From Scylla paramamosain (lineage: Eukaryota; Arthropoda; Malacostraca; Decapoda; Portunidae), in assembly GCF_035594125.1 (NCBI RefSeq), contig NC_087151.1:22371069-22435068 (forward strand): 64,000 bases of DNA. The letters run 5' to 3'. The position numbers and the translations under genes were made by a program. Position 1 is the first letter of the stretch. Each line of letters begins with the position of its first letter. This document shows positions 1 through 8,567 of the stretch, one piece after another. A model generated the notes under the pieces. That model saw only the letters and a list, made by a program, of their open reading frames with translations. It was not told the origin of the DNA and ran no database searches.

Positions 1-321
1 ACATCTATCTCTAAAGCTGAACTCTTTGCTTAAACCTTTGCTAAAAACTCTACCTTGGACGATTCAAGGCTTGTTCCTCCCTGTCCTCCACCCTTTGACT
101 ACTTCATGCTGCCTATTAAAATTCTTCGCAATGATGCTTTCCATGCTGGCCTATATGCTCTGAAGGCTTATGGATCTGATGGGGTCCCTCCTATTGTTCT
201 CCGAAACTGTGCCTCCGTGCTTGCAAATTGCTAATTCAAATTCTTTCAGCTCGGTCTATCAACATCTACCTTTCCTTCTTGCTGGAAGTTTGCCTACATT
301 CAACCTGTTCCTAAAAAGGGT
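1..321 (+). mobile_element. LINE (EN/RT non-LTR) fragment, left half of the Polinton target
   Basis: This is a piece of a non-LTR retrotransposon reading on the plus strand. It matches, by eye, the reverse complement of the better preserved copy at 31.8-34.85 kb, over the stretch just N-terminal of the reverse transcriptase core (the segment with YGPDGVPPIVL and QPVPKKGD). The frame is broken by stops and small indels, so it is dead. The sequence stops at PKKG and resumes after the Polinton at 16622. The 5' part of the element lies outside the window. Related copies are also at 19.9, 30.4, 38.1 and 41.9 kb. Confidence 0.85.
316..321. repeat. Target-site duplication AAGGGT (left)
   Basis: The six bases AAGGGT abut the left Polinton terminus and are repeated exactly at 16616-16621 after the right terminus. 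Six-bp duplications are characteristic of Polinton integrases. Removing the element and one copy rejoins the LINE reading through its PKKGD codons. Confidence 0.9.
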
Positions 322-328
322 AGTAGTT

Positions 329-425
329 GGGAAATTGCCATGGGGGTCGCCTATCCTGAAATGGCCTGCCACCCAGGTGGGTGGCAAGGCCATTTCAGGA
401 TAGAAGACCCCCATGGCAATTGCCC
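329..425. repeat. Hairpin-forming terminal palindrome, left tip
   Basis: Arms at about 329-374 and 379-425 are imperfect reverse complements (both carry the GCCATGGGGGTC-like and CTATCCTGAAATGGCC-like blocks) separated by about 4 bases. The right tip carries the same structure with about 19 more bases at the apex. Confidence 0.85.
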
Positions 426-650
426 GGAGTGGCGATCCATTTCAGGATGGAGACCCTGACTGTAAATAGGGTGTTGGGGGATGGGAGAGGGGGGGAGGGG
501 GGGAGGGGGGGATGGGGATCCCACCCCCACCCCCAGGAGCGACTCTGATGGCATGCCATATTGCGAGTGTGGACCTTATCAAGTTGCAATGGGGAAACCT
601 GACAGCAATTTTCCGTAGACTTCAGTGGCAGTCCATTTCAGGATGGAGAC

Positions 651-1312
651 CCAGGCTTGGGAAAGGGGAGGGTGGTGATTCACGACGGCAACACCAAGGG
701 GGGGGGAGGGGGGGAGAGAGACGGTGACGGCGACACTGACGGAGAGGTGGGGGGGAGCGTGCGTCCTTATCCTTCGGCGACGATGGAATGACTAAATGAA
801 TCAATGATGGTGGGTGGAAAATAATTGAGTGAAAGGGGGGGGGGGACGGGGGTGGACTGGCGGCCAGACGTGGAAGTCGCCCACACACACGCGTGGTTAG
901 GGGGCTGTGACGGCAATGCCGTGTAGGTCGCCCTTTCGCGTCCCCCCACCCCCCACCCCACCCACCCAGGGGCGACTCTGACGGCAAGCCATATTGCGAT
1001 GGGGATCCTGGTAGCAATTTTCCATAGACCCAGGCTTGGGAAGGGGGGGTGATTCACGACGGCAAACACCAAGGTGGGGGAGGGGGGATGGGGGGGGGAG
1101 CGGGACGGTGACGGCGACACTGACAGAGAGGTGGGGGAGACGTGCGTCCTTATCCTTCGGCGACGATGGAATGACTAAATGAATCAATGATGGTGGGTGG
1201 AAAATAATTGAGTGAAAGGGGGGGGGGGTGGACTGGCGGCCAGACGTGGAAGTCGCCCACACACACGCGTGGTTAGGGGGCTGTGACTGCAATGCCGTGT
1301 AGGTCGCCCTTT
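651..1312. repeat. 379-bp tandem duplication inside left TIR
   Basis: The block starting CCAGGCTTGG at 651 recurs at 1030. It includes the shared stretch with the CCTTCGGCGACGATGGAATG block and the CACACACACGCGTGGTTAGG block. The right TIR shows this block once (about 16000-16265, inverted), so the duplication arose on the left side only. Confidence 0.85.
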
Positions 1313-1559
1313 CGCCCTTTCATTTACGGGAATCCTGGAGGGTGGGATGACTGAGTGTTGCCATCACGCGTTCCCTCCGACATCTCAATACATCCCCTAT
1401 GGTCAAGGTCGTCGCGACTGCCCCACGAGATCCCGTTACCTGTCCATCCTTTTTACCTGGAGAAAGCGTCTGTGACGGCCAGGGCGGAGCGGCGGTCTCT
1501 TCCACTCTCACCGAACACCAGCGGCATGACTGACGTAATACTTATGTCGGATGGCGGCC

Positions 1560-1622
<63 letters not shown>

Positions 1623-1653
1623 TTATTATTTTTACTATTATTATTATTATTAT
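1560..1653. repeat. (TAT/AAT)n microsatellite in left TIR
   Basis: About 94 bp of ATT trinucleotide repeat with a few interruptions. It lies between the GATGGCGGCC and AGCCGACACGTGC boxes, the same place as the microsatellites in the right TIR. Confidence 0.95.
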
Positions 1654-1822
1654 AGCCGACACGTGCTCCCTCCGATATCTCAGTACATTCCCCTATGGTC
1701 AAGGTCGTCGCGACTATCCACGCCGTACCGCTATAATCTCCAGTCTGTCGACGTATATATGTCATGAAAAAGTAAAGTTTAAAGTCAGTCTGTTAGTTGA
1801 CAGGGTTTAAAAAAACATATCG

Positions 1823-2743
1823 TTGAGAGATAGTGACGATATATACGTATACCTATCTTCTCTTGCAGGTGGTAGGTCATTTCCCAAAAACACAACAACA
1901 GAATTTGAAAACAGAATCTTACCCATTCATTTAGACACCGGCAGGGATTATGAAGTCGGCCTGTATAATATTTTATTCCCTAAATATTTCTACTGCATTA
2001 CGGAAGGGGATCCAAATTCCAGTATATCGTTCTATGGTCGGGTTAAGCAGTCAGACTTTGATATGTATGAATATAATATGTATACCTATCTACCGGAAAG
2101 GAATATCATCTCCAATTTTACCGATAAGAAAATACCGGCCATAACTAAGGCGATTAATGGACAGATAGTGAGAGAACTTCAAGCAATCTTGAATGACTCC
2201 TTTAAGATCTATTTCCCTTACTCCGATATCATTTATTATGACCACGACTTGGAGCGGGTCGTTGTGAATAACGCGATTGTCCCTCCTAATGACGATCGTA
2301 TTTACAGTGATATAAGTATAAAATTTGCATCGCATATAGCTCGCATTCTGGGTTTCAATCCAAATTTTCGCTACACCGTCTACTTTCAAAGATCTGGCGA
2401 CGTCATTTCATCTTCCAGCGCGAGCGAAGCCTCCTCCTCATTCCCCATAAAATTATTCGCTCAATACGTACCGCGAGCAGATGCAGGGACGGATTATATG
2501 TACGTTTATACCGAAATCATTTCCCCCTCGCGATTTGGTAACCAACTAGTTAATATATTAGACGTCATACCACTCCCCGGCGACAGCACCAGTAAAGGTG
2601 CGAATTCAATTACGTATAAACCACTTTCTGTATCAACTATAGAGAGTGTGGCCATCAAAATTGCTAATCAAAGAGGCAAACCTATTCAGTTTGAAGATGG
2701 GGAAAACAGTGTTACTTGCGTGTTACATATAAGACCACGTTAA
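1823..2743 (+). CDS. Polinton ORF1, conserved protein of unknown role (possible virion component)
   Basis: The frame of 306 codons is uninterrupted. The N-terminus has IYVYLSSL, then FPKNTTTEFENRI and YEVGLYNILFP (about residues 8-55). This 'FPxNT...Y/WEVGL...P' pattern recurs in uncharacterised proteins encoded in animal Polintons. The C-terminal part has TYKPLS and INxADQ-like helices. A second, shorter paralogue lies between the macro-like and minor-capsid genes (intact-most at 55355-56246), sharing YEVGL and the Y-K-S/PLS...IxIA/LA blocks. No catalytic motif is seen. A structural role is a guess from neighbours and paralogy. No ATG starts the frame: codon 1 as drawn is TTG and the next stop upstream is at 1808, so the original ATG was probably mutated. 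No signal peptide or membrane segment is evident. Confidence 0.7.
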   Translation: MRDSDDIYVYLSSLAGGRSFPKNTTTEFENRILPIHLDTGRDYEVGLYNILFPKYFYCITEGDPNSSISFYGRVKQSDFDMYEYNMYTYLPERNIISNFTDKKIPAITKAINGQIVRELQAILNDSFKIYFPYSDIIYYDHDLERVVVNNAIVPPNDDRIYSDISIKFASHIARILGFNPNFRYTVYFQRSGDVISSSSASEASSSFPIKLFAQYVPRADAGTDYMYVYTEIISPSRFGNQLVNILDVIPLPGDSTSKGANSITYKPLSVSTIESVAIKIANQRGKPIQFEDGENSVTCVLHIRPR

Positions 2744-3139
2744 CTTTGCGTCTCGGACGTAAAGTTTTGAAGAGAATCGATCAAGGTGGGATAATGGGTG
2801 GAGTGGAGGATAATGAAACAGGCAGGTGTTGCCTACTTCCGAGACAAGTCACGCGCCTCGCGACCATCTGCGCGGGAAGCTTCAGTGTTTCCCTGCGCGG
2901 CATGGCGGCCGGGACGAAAGTGTTGACAATGTTATAGAAAAAAAAGAAAAGAAAAATGGGTGTTCACTGTGGAACAGCAGAGGCGCGGCTTTTATGTGAA
3001 GTGTGTGGGAGATGGCGCACTAATCCATCCTGCCCCTCATGTGTGGAAGACCAGTGTGATTTATGCGAGCGGTGTGGACTTCTGTTTCCACATCCACCAC
3101 CAGAACACACCTGCGAAGTTGGCAATCCTGCTTCTTCCG

Positions 3140-3239
3140 GTAAGCATTATTACTTATTTTGGCGGGAATGTATAATAATAAAGATGAAATGACTGTCAAT
3201 CTCTACAAGTTTGAACTCTGAGCACATCTTCCTGTACAG
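3140..3239 (+). other. Intron 1 of pPolB
   Basis: Donor CCG/GTAAGC and acceptor CCTGTACAG/GC give a 100-bp phase-1 intron. An in-frame read-through would end at about 3190. The downstream exon (3240-3335) is open and Gly/Arg-rich. Confidence 0.75.
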
Positions 3240-3335
3240 GCTCACACTCGATTGAGGTTGGGCAGAACGGCGGCGTAGAAGGCGCACGTCGGCGGGCGTC
3301 ACAAGGCGGCATTCCACGCGGAGGCGGGGGAAGAG

Positions 3336-3416
3336 GTGAGAAAAAAAAAAAAATACTACAAATAATAAACCAATAAATACGGTGCAGCCGCCACTACTAA
3401 TATTCTTTTTTTTAAG
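3336..3416 (+). other. Intron 2 of pPolB
   Basis: Donor AGAG/GTGAGA and acceptor TTCTTTTTTTTAAG/AC give an 81-bp phase-1 intron with a poly-A stretch after the donor and a strong pyrimidine tract. The exon it leads into, 3417-3500, is open and Ser/Pro-rich. Confidence 0.72.
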
Positions 3417-3500
3417 ACTCGCCACGGCCGGGACCGAGTGGATTATCGGGGAACGTATTCAATTCTTCCGAGACTTCAAGTCCTTCACTACCTACACAAG

Positions 3501-3514
3501 GTAAATATCAATTC

Positions 3515-3571
<57 letters not shown>

Positions 3572-3604
3572 CTGTCGCTGCTACTTGTATTTTTTTCTTC
3601 CCAG
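3501..3604 (+). other. Intron 3 of pPolB, containing an (AAT)n microsatellite
   Basis: Donor CAAG/GTAAAT and acceptor TTTTTTTCTTCCCAG/AC give a 104-bp phase-1 intron. About 55 bp of it is (AAT)n at 3514-3570. Exon 4 enters the acidic linker and then the polymerase frame at 3605. Confidence 0.75.
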
Positions 3605-6600
3605 ACACGCCACAAGCGGAGTCGGACCACGATGAGCGCAGCATGGCAGGAGAGTCGGCGGATGCAGACCTTGACGAGCGCGGGATGCCGGAAGAGCCGC
3701 GGTTAATTGACTCGAGGGAAAATTTTATGAGGAGCTTCACCAGACATCAATATGACATACCTGATCATGTAAGCAGAGATCCACTCGGTCTACTTACCGA
3801 ATACAGGGAGTTCTTTATACGGGAAATTAGATCATATTTCACGTCGCACGGCTCGCCATTTCCCCCTACCCTGAAGATATTTTCACACATTTCTCTGTTA
3901 CTAGTGAAATTCTCTACCTTAGGCGAGGATGAACATCGAGTCATTCATATTGCTTTTAGAGCACGACTGATCACCTATCAAGATGTGCCTGACCTTGTTG
4001 ATTTATAGATCCATCAGCTGAACAGTCAGCTGGAAAGCCTTACTAGCGAGACTGAAGGATCTGGTTTTATCATTTCAAGAGTACAGAATTTTTTCATCAA
4101 CTATTGCTTACACGTCGCATGTAGTGGCATAGGAGATTATGTTGCTTATCCTAGAGGCGTGCGAGGTGGGAATGAAATTTTCAATCCTGATGGCCGACAT
4201 TCATCCTGTGTTATTCAGTGTTTGGCGGCTTTCACACTTCATGTTCGAGGTGTACCTTGGAAAAGAATTCCAAAAATATTACGGAGACGGCATGGCGGAG
4301 AGAAATACGTCACGCGCGGAAAAGTAGACAGTCCAGTGACTTGGGAGAACTTGAGTCAATTAGAAAGGTTAGATTGTCTGTCTCTGGACGTTTATACACT
4401 GACAAAAAGCGGTGAGATATACTATTTAACATTATCAAGAAAAGGCTCGCGGAAGTATAAAACTGTAGTCTCACTCCTTTTACTAGGCGGAAGACATATG
4501 ACGCTCATTAAAGACGTGGAGAAGCTGCACCGGAAATTGACGAGAAGCTGTCCCACCCCAGAGGGTCATCAGTTTTGCAAAATATGTTTCAGCTCAGTTC
4601 CCAAGTCTGTCAGTTTGAGCGATCACGAGTGTCACTGCGACTTCACTCAAACTCTTCTCTTTCCAGGTGACGGTGAAAAAGTAAAATTTTAAAATTTTGC
4701 CTACACCTATCAGCCTGCATACTTAGCATTTTTTGATTTTGAAACTATGATAAAACCTAAGAAGAATAGGAGTGTGATAGCTGAACATGACCTAATTGGA
4801 TACTCGTATCTCATCATCAATTGGCATGGAGATGTCGTGGAAAAGAGAAGTTATTTAGGTGAAGATCCCGTGAATAATTTCATTGATAGCCTATCCAATG
4901 CTTGGGGAATCATCAAGGAAAGTGTAGTTAGCTATCCAATTAGCATGTCTGCGGAGGATGAAGACCACTTCAAACGTCAGCGTCACTGCGAGCTCTGCCA
5001 TCAACCCTTTAATGTGAAAACCCCACCTCATAAACATCACGACCACTCATTACCACAAAATAATTACAAGGGGGCATTGTGCGCGCAATGCAACCTCCAG
5101 TGTCGTGACATGAGGAAATATCTCATCACTCTGGCACATAATATGAGCTTTGACGTCTCCTTAATCATAAAAGACCTTCACTTGCCAGAGTCGCACGTGG
5201 ACATCCTTGCCAAGTCAGAATCGCATTTATTGAAAGTAAGGATTAAGGAATTGCAGTTTCAGGAAACGCTTTCCATTATGAATGCCGGCCTCGGTCATCT
5301 CGCTCAGAGTCAAGTGCAGGCGGGCTATAGCACGCGTTACGCCCAGGAAATGGTGAATTACCTCCCCGAGGATGTAAGGCGTGTAATTTGCACTCAAAAA
5401 CAGTTTCTTTGCTATGAGTACATCACCGACCTTGGCCGCTTAGAAGATCGACAACTGCCACCTCGCGAGGCATTTTATGACACGCTCAAGGGGAAGGCTC
5501 TGTCACCTGGAGAATATGAACACGCTCAAAGCGTGTGGAGTATGACATCCTGCCACACTTTAGGCGATTACATAAGACTGTATTGTGAGATTGATGTGGG
5601 ATTATTAGCCGACACATATCTCAAATATAGATCATACCTGCATGAATTTTATGGGCTGGACGTGGCACATTACGTGTCACTGTCTTCTTATGCTTATGAC
5701 GCTTTTTTTAAAGTCGACAGGCGTTCAACTTGATCCACCTTACGACCCTAACATGTATCACCTGATCAAAAGAAATGTACGAGGAGGCTTTGTAACTTGC
5801 GTCAGGCCACACCTGCAGTCAAACCACGAACCCGACGGTGGACCCGGCACCTATGTGTTTTATCTGGACTATAATTCATTATATGCAAGCGTTATGTGTT
5901 CCCCCCTGCCTATGGGTGACATCAAAAAACTTTCTCAGAGATGGATGATTTTTTTGAAGTTGGCATCCAGAATCATGCGACAGATGGTGACGTCGGTTAC
6001 TGGCTGCATTTGGACAGCTGTGACGTTTCCCCCGACGTGGCTCGGATCACGGACGAGTTCCCTCTGTGCCTCGCACACATGACTATTACAGAAGATGACA
6101 TCTCGCCGTACAGTAAAAGACTGTTAGAAGCTGAGGGTCGTAAGCTGGGGAGGAAAAATCGTAAACTCGTGGCCAGTCATAAGGGACTGAAAGATCATCT
6201 CATCAGTCTGGAATTGCTGCAACTTTTACTCTCACTTGGACTGGAAATACAATGTGTTCATGCTATATATAGCTTCAGACAGGCTCCATACCTGAAACCT
6301 TTCATAGAAAGGAACGTCGCTCAGCGTAAAAATGAGACGTGCGCCATTAAAAATCGCATTTGCAAACTGATGTCAAACGCAGTTTATGGTAGATCCATGT
6401 TATCTGAAGTGAAGTATGGCCTCCAACAGGAATTAGTGACAAAAAGAAAGTCTTTCCTGAAGTATGCAAGAAATCCATCCTTTAAAAGGGTCCACCAATT
6501 AGGCGAGGACCGAGTCATATGTGTCAACAGTAAGAATACGATTAAAATCAGGCAGCCAAATTACTTGGGATATCATATTTTAGAAGTGGCAAAGAAGTAC

Positions 6601-7199
6601 ATGTACAACTTTTGGTATCGTGTCATCAAAGCTAATTATGGGGAGAGAGCTAAATTAGCTTATGAAGATACTGACAGTTTCATTTTCAGTCTACACATAC
6701 CTACAAACTTAAATGATGAACTGAAACATGGTCCCATGGCAAATTTTCTCGACACCAGTAACTTTGCTTCAGATCACCCGTGTTTTAATGCGGAGTGGAA
6801 GGGTCAACTAGGCTTGCTGAAATCTGAAACCGGATCCACGCTCATCAAAGAGGCGATTATATTAAAGCCAAAGATGTATTCGCTGCTGTTGGAAGATGAC
6901 AAGCAAGTATCTCGAGGTAAAGGCATTCCAACTCACCTTCAGCAAAATATATTGCATCAGCAGTATAGGAAAACACTTAATAATGTCGCATGTGGGATGT
7001 TAGATTGCTATAATATCAGGAATGTGAAAGGACAAATTTGTACCACTCGCATGCGAAAGCGTACGTTGTCACATTTTGACGACAAGCGCTTTCACGTCGA
7101 TGGCTATACCTCAAGGGCGTATTATCACCCCGACAATGATCCGCGGGAAAGAGATGTGGAGAATGAGATGGAAGAGGAGGTGGCGGTGGATGTGGGGGA

Positions 7200-7760
7200 G
7201 GTGGAGGTGGATGAGGAAGAGGAGGAGGAGGAGGAGGAGGAAGAGGAAGAGGGGGAGGAAGAGGGGGAGGATGGGATAATGAGTGGTCTGTGGCGTGATC
7301 GGGAGAGACTTCCCGCGACATTATTCACATCGTGATTAAGGGGTAGAGAAAGAGGGGATGCAGCTGCTAGCAGCCACCCTTCATGTAATGTAAAAAAAAA
7401 CATTTGAACTGACCACGTAGGCTAAGGAAGAGGGGGAGGTGAAGGATGGGTTAATGAGTGGGCTGTGACGTGATCGGGAGTGGCATTCCATGACATTATT
7501 CACCTCATAATTAAGGGTTGAGAGAGACCGCGGCCGCTAGCAGCTGCCATTCATGTAATGTAAGAACATTTGTTTTGAGTGTGGGGTTAAGGAGAGGAAT
7601 GAAGGGGATTTGTTCATGTACTGTAAGAACATTTGTACTGTCCACGTGGGATAAGGAGGATGAGGAGGAGGAGGTGGAAGAAGAGGAGGTAATGTAAGAA
7701 CATTTGTACTTTGGTAGGTTAAGGAGAGGGAGGAGGAGGTTGAGGAAGAGGTGTGGGTCG
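7200..7760. repeat. GA-rich spacer with repeated 3'-gene and GTAAGAACATTTG units
   Basis: A GAG/GGA purine tract (about 7155-7275) is followed by a block containing the end of the pPolB frame (about 7270-7350). That block is repeated at about 7446-7530 in altered form. The unit ATGTAAGAACATTTGTACTG with a CCACGTGGGATAAGGAGG-like tail recurs about four times (near 7384, 7553, 7616 and 7691). Copy 2 has the same layout at 51290-51660. No gene is seen in 7336-7910. Confidence 0.8.
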
Positions 7761-7843
7761 GGGGAGATCCACGTCATAATTAGAAGGCAGGGATGAGGAT
7801 GCAGCTGGGAGTTTAGTTATGCTGTTACCTACATGACCATGTA

Positions 7844-7863
7844 AATAAAGGTTAAGCAATAAA
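7844..7863 (+). terminator. Two overlapping polyadenylation signals after pPolB
   Basis: AATAAA occurs at 7844 and 7858, about 50-65 bp before the ATPase ATG. Both are conserved near 51735-51755 in copy 2. The position suits the 3' end of the pPolB transcript, though I cannot see a cleavage site. Confidence 0.5.
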
Positions 7864-7910
7864 TACTGTAAACATATCGTAGCGTCTTTTAGTAACCCTC
7901 TGAACTTAAC

Positions 7911-8567
7911 ATGGACAAGACATTTAGCGAAGAGATGCTGAATCTCTTCAGATATCCTGCACGCATAATTATTGCAGGTTATACAAATTCCGGCAAAACA
8001 CACCTCTGCAATAAAATTATAGAGAAATATCAGCATGGATTTAACAGAATTATCATTTGTGGCGTCTCATCGCATTCGCTGCAGCAGAATTCCCCTTTTC
8101 AAGATAAGGTCGAAGTGCATGAGAAAATTATTGATCCCGTGATGGATGATGACAGTCCATACGCCGACCCGCAAACGCACACACTCCTGATATTAGATGA
8201 CAATTTCCTCACGGCTGGCAATTCTCAAACGATAGCAGAGGCTTTCACCAAAGGGAGACATAAAAATTTGTCAGTTATAATGATAGCACAGAATGTCTTT
8301 TTCCCCGGAAAGTATGCTAGAACGATAACTTTAAATTCTTTACATTCTTATGAAAAACAGAGATATATATATCAAATTGAATGCCTGGGCAGGCAACTTT
8401 ATGGAAGGGAGCGCGCCAAACACTTTGTGGAAATTTATAAAAATGTCGTGCTTAGACGAGATCACGGTTATTTGTTGTGTGATTTATCCCCGAACGCACC
8501 CGAAGAAATTCAACTGCGCACGAATATTGTGAATGAGCCACCCTGTGAGAAAGTCTATCTACTATGA
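7911..8567 (+). CDS. FtsK/HerA-type genome-packaging ATPase
   Basis: 218 residues from an ATG, uninterrupted. Walker A is GYTNSGKTH (residues 23-31, Lys29), Walker B is TLLILDD (Asp96, Asp97), and SVIMIAQN (about 121-128) is the Gln/Asn sensor strand. This is the usual size and motif set of Polinton packaging ATPases, which drive DNA into the capsid. The segment at about 8335-8375 is read in a shifted frame relative to copy 2: a 5-base loss followed by a 2-base gain replaces SHYILMKNRDI-type residues, so the protein is full length but locally scrambled. The stop TGA (8565) overlaps the integrase ATG (8564) as ATGA, in both copies. Confidence 0.92.
   Translation: MDKTFSEEMLNLFRYPARIIIAGYTNSGKTHLCNKIIEKYQHGFNRIIICGVSSHSLQQNSPFQDKVEVHEKIIDPVMDDDSPYADPQTHTLLILDDNFLTAGNSQTIAEAFTKGRHKNLSVIMIAQNVFFPGKYARTITLNSLHSYEKQRYIYQIECLGRQLYGRERAKHFVEIYKNVVLRRDHGYLLCDLSPNAPEEIQLRTNIVNEPPCEKVYLL

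Larger units (their letters stand above)
322..1730 (+). repeat. Left terminal inverted repeat of Polinton-1
   Basis: The sequence is the inverted counterpart of about 15103-16615. From the tip inward it has a hairpin (329-425), a G-rich block near 475-510, modules with CCATTTCAGGATGG (390, 437 and 633), a 379-bp tandem duplication (about 651-933 and 1030-1312), a unit beginning near 1330, an AAT/TAT microsatellite (1560-1653) and a partial second unit to about 1730. Open frames here are Gly/Pro/Ser-rich chance frames. The right TIR has one copy of the duplicated block and three microsatellite units, so the two TIRs are homologous but no longer equal in length. Confidence 0.85.
2956..7335 (+). 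pseudogene. pPolB: Protein-primed DNA polymerase B (pPolB), intron-containing, disrupted
   Basis: The replicative polymerase of the element. Exon 1 (2956-3139) encodes a Cys-rich leader with repeated CxxC pairs. Introns 3140-3239, 3336-3416 and 3501-3604 are GT-AG and all phase 1. They keep the frame open into a long last exon from 3605. Visible blocks: the N-terminal Polinton-type domain ending HMTLIKDVEKL, a FCKIC..H..CHC finger (about 4570-4640), ExoI FFDFET (Asp 4735, Glu 4741), a CELC...HKHHDH...CAQCNLQC endonuclease-VII-like zinc block (about 4987-5105), AHNMSFD (ExoII), polA DYNSLY (about 5869), polB NAVYGR (about 6379) and polC DTDS (6667-6678). Disruptions: TAG 4006, TAA 4690, a +1 shift near 5725 shared with copy 2, and a 4-base loss near 5940. 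The C-terminus runs into an acidic Glu repeat and a GA-rich tandem repeat. Fusion of exons 1-3 to the polymerase is inferred from splice phase. Confidence 0.88.

Noticed and set aside
351..1292. Several Pro/Ser/Gly-rich open frames in the left TIR on both strands
   Set aside because: They follow G-runs and the 379-bp duplication, overlap each other on both strands and have no counterpart kept in frame in the right TIR.
7016..7403. Minus-strand Pro/Ser-rich frames opposite the end of pPolB
   Set aside because: Complement of the GAG/GGA purine tract; no conservation in copy 2 beyond the repeat.
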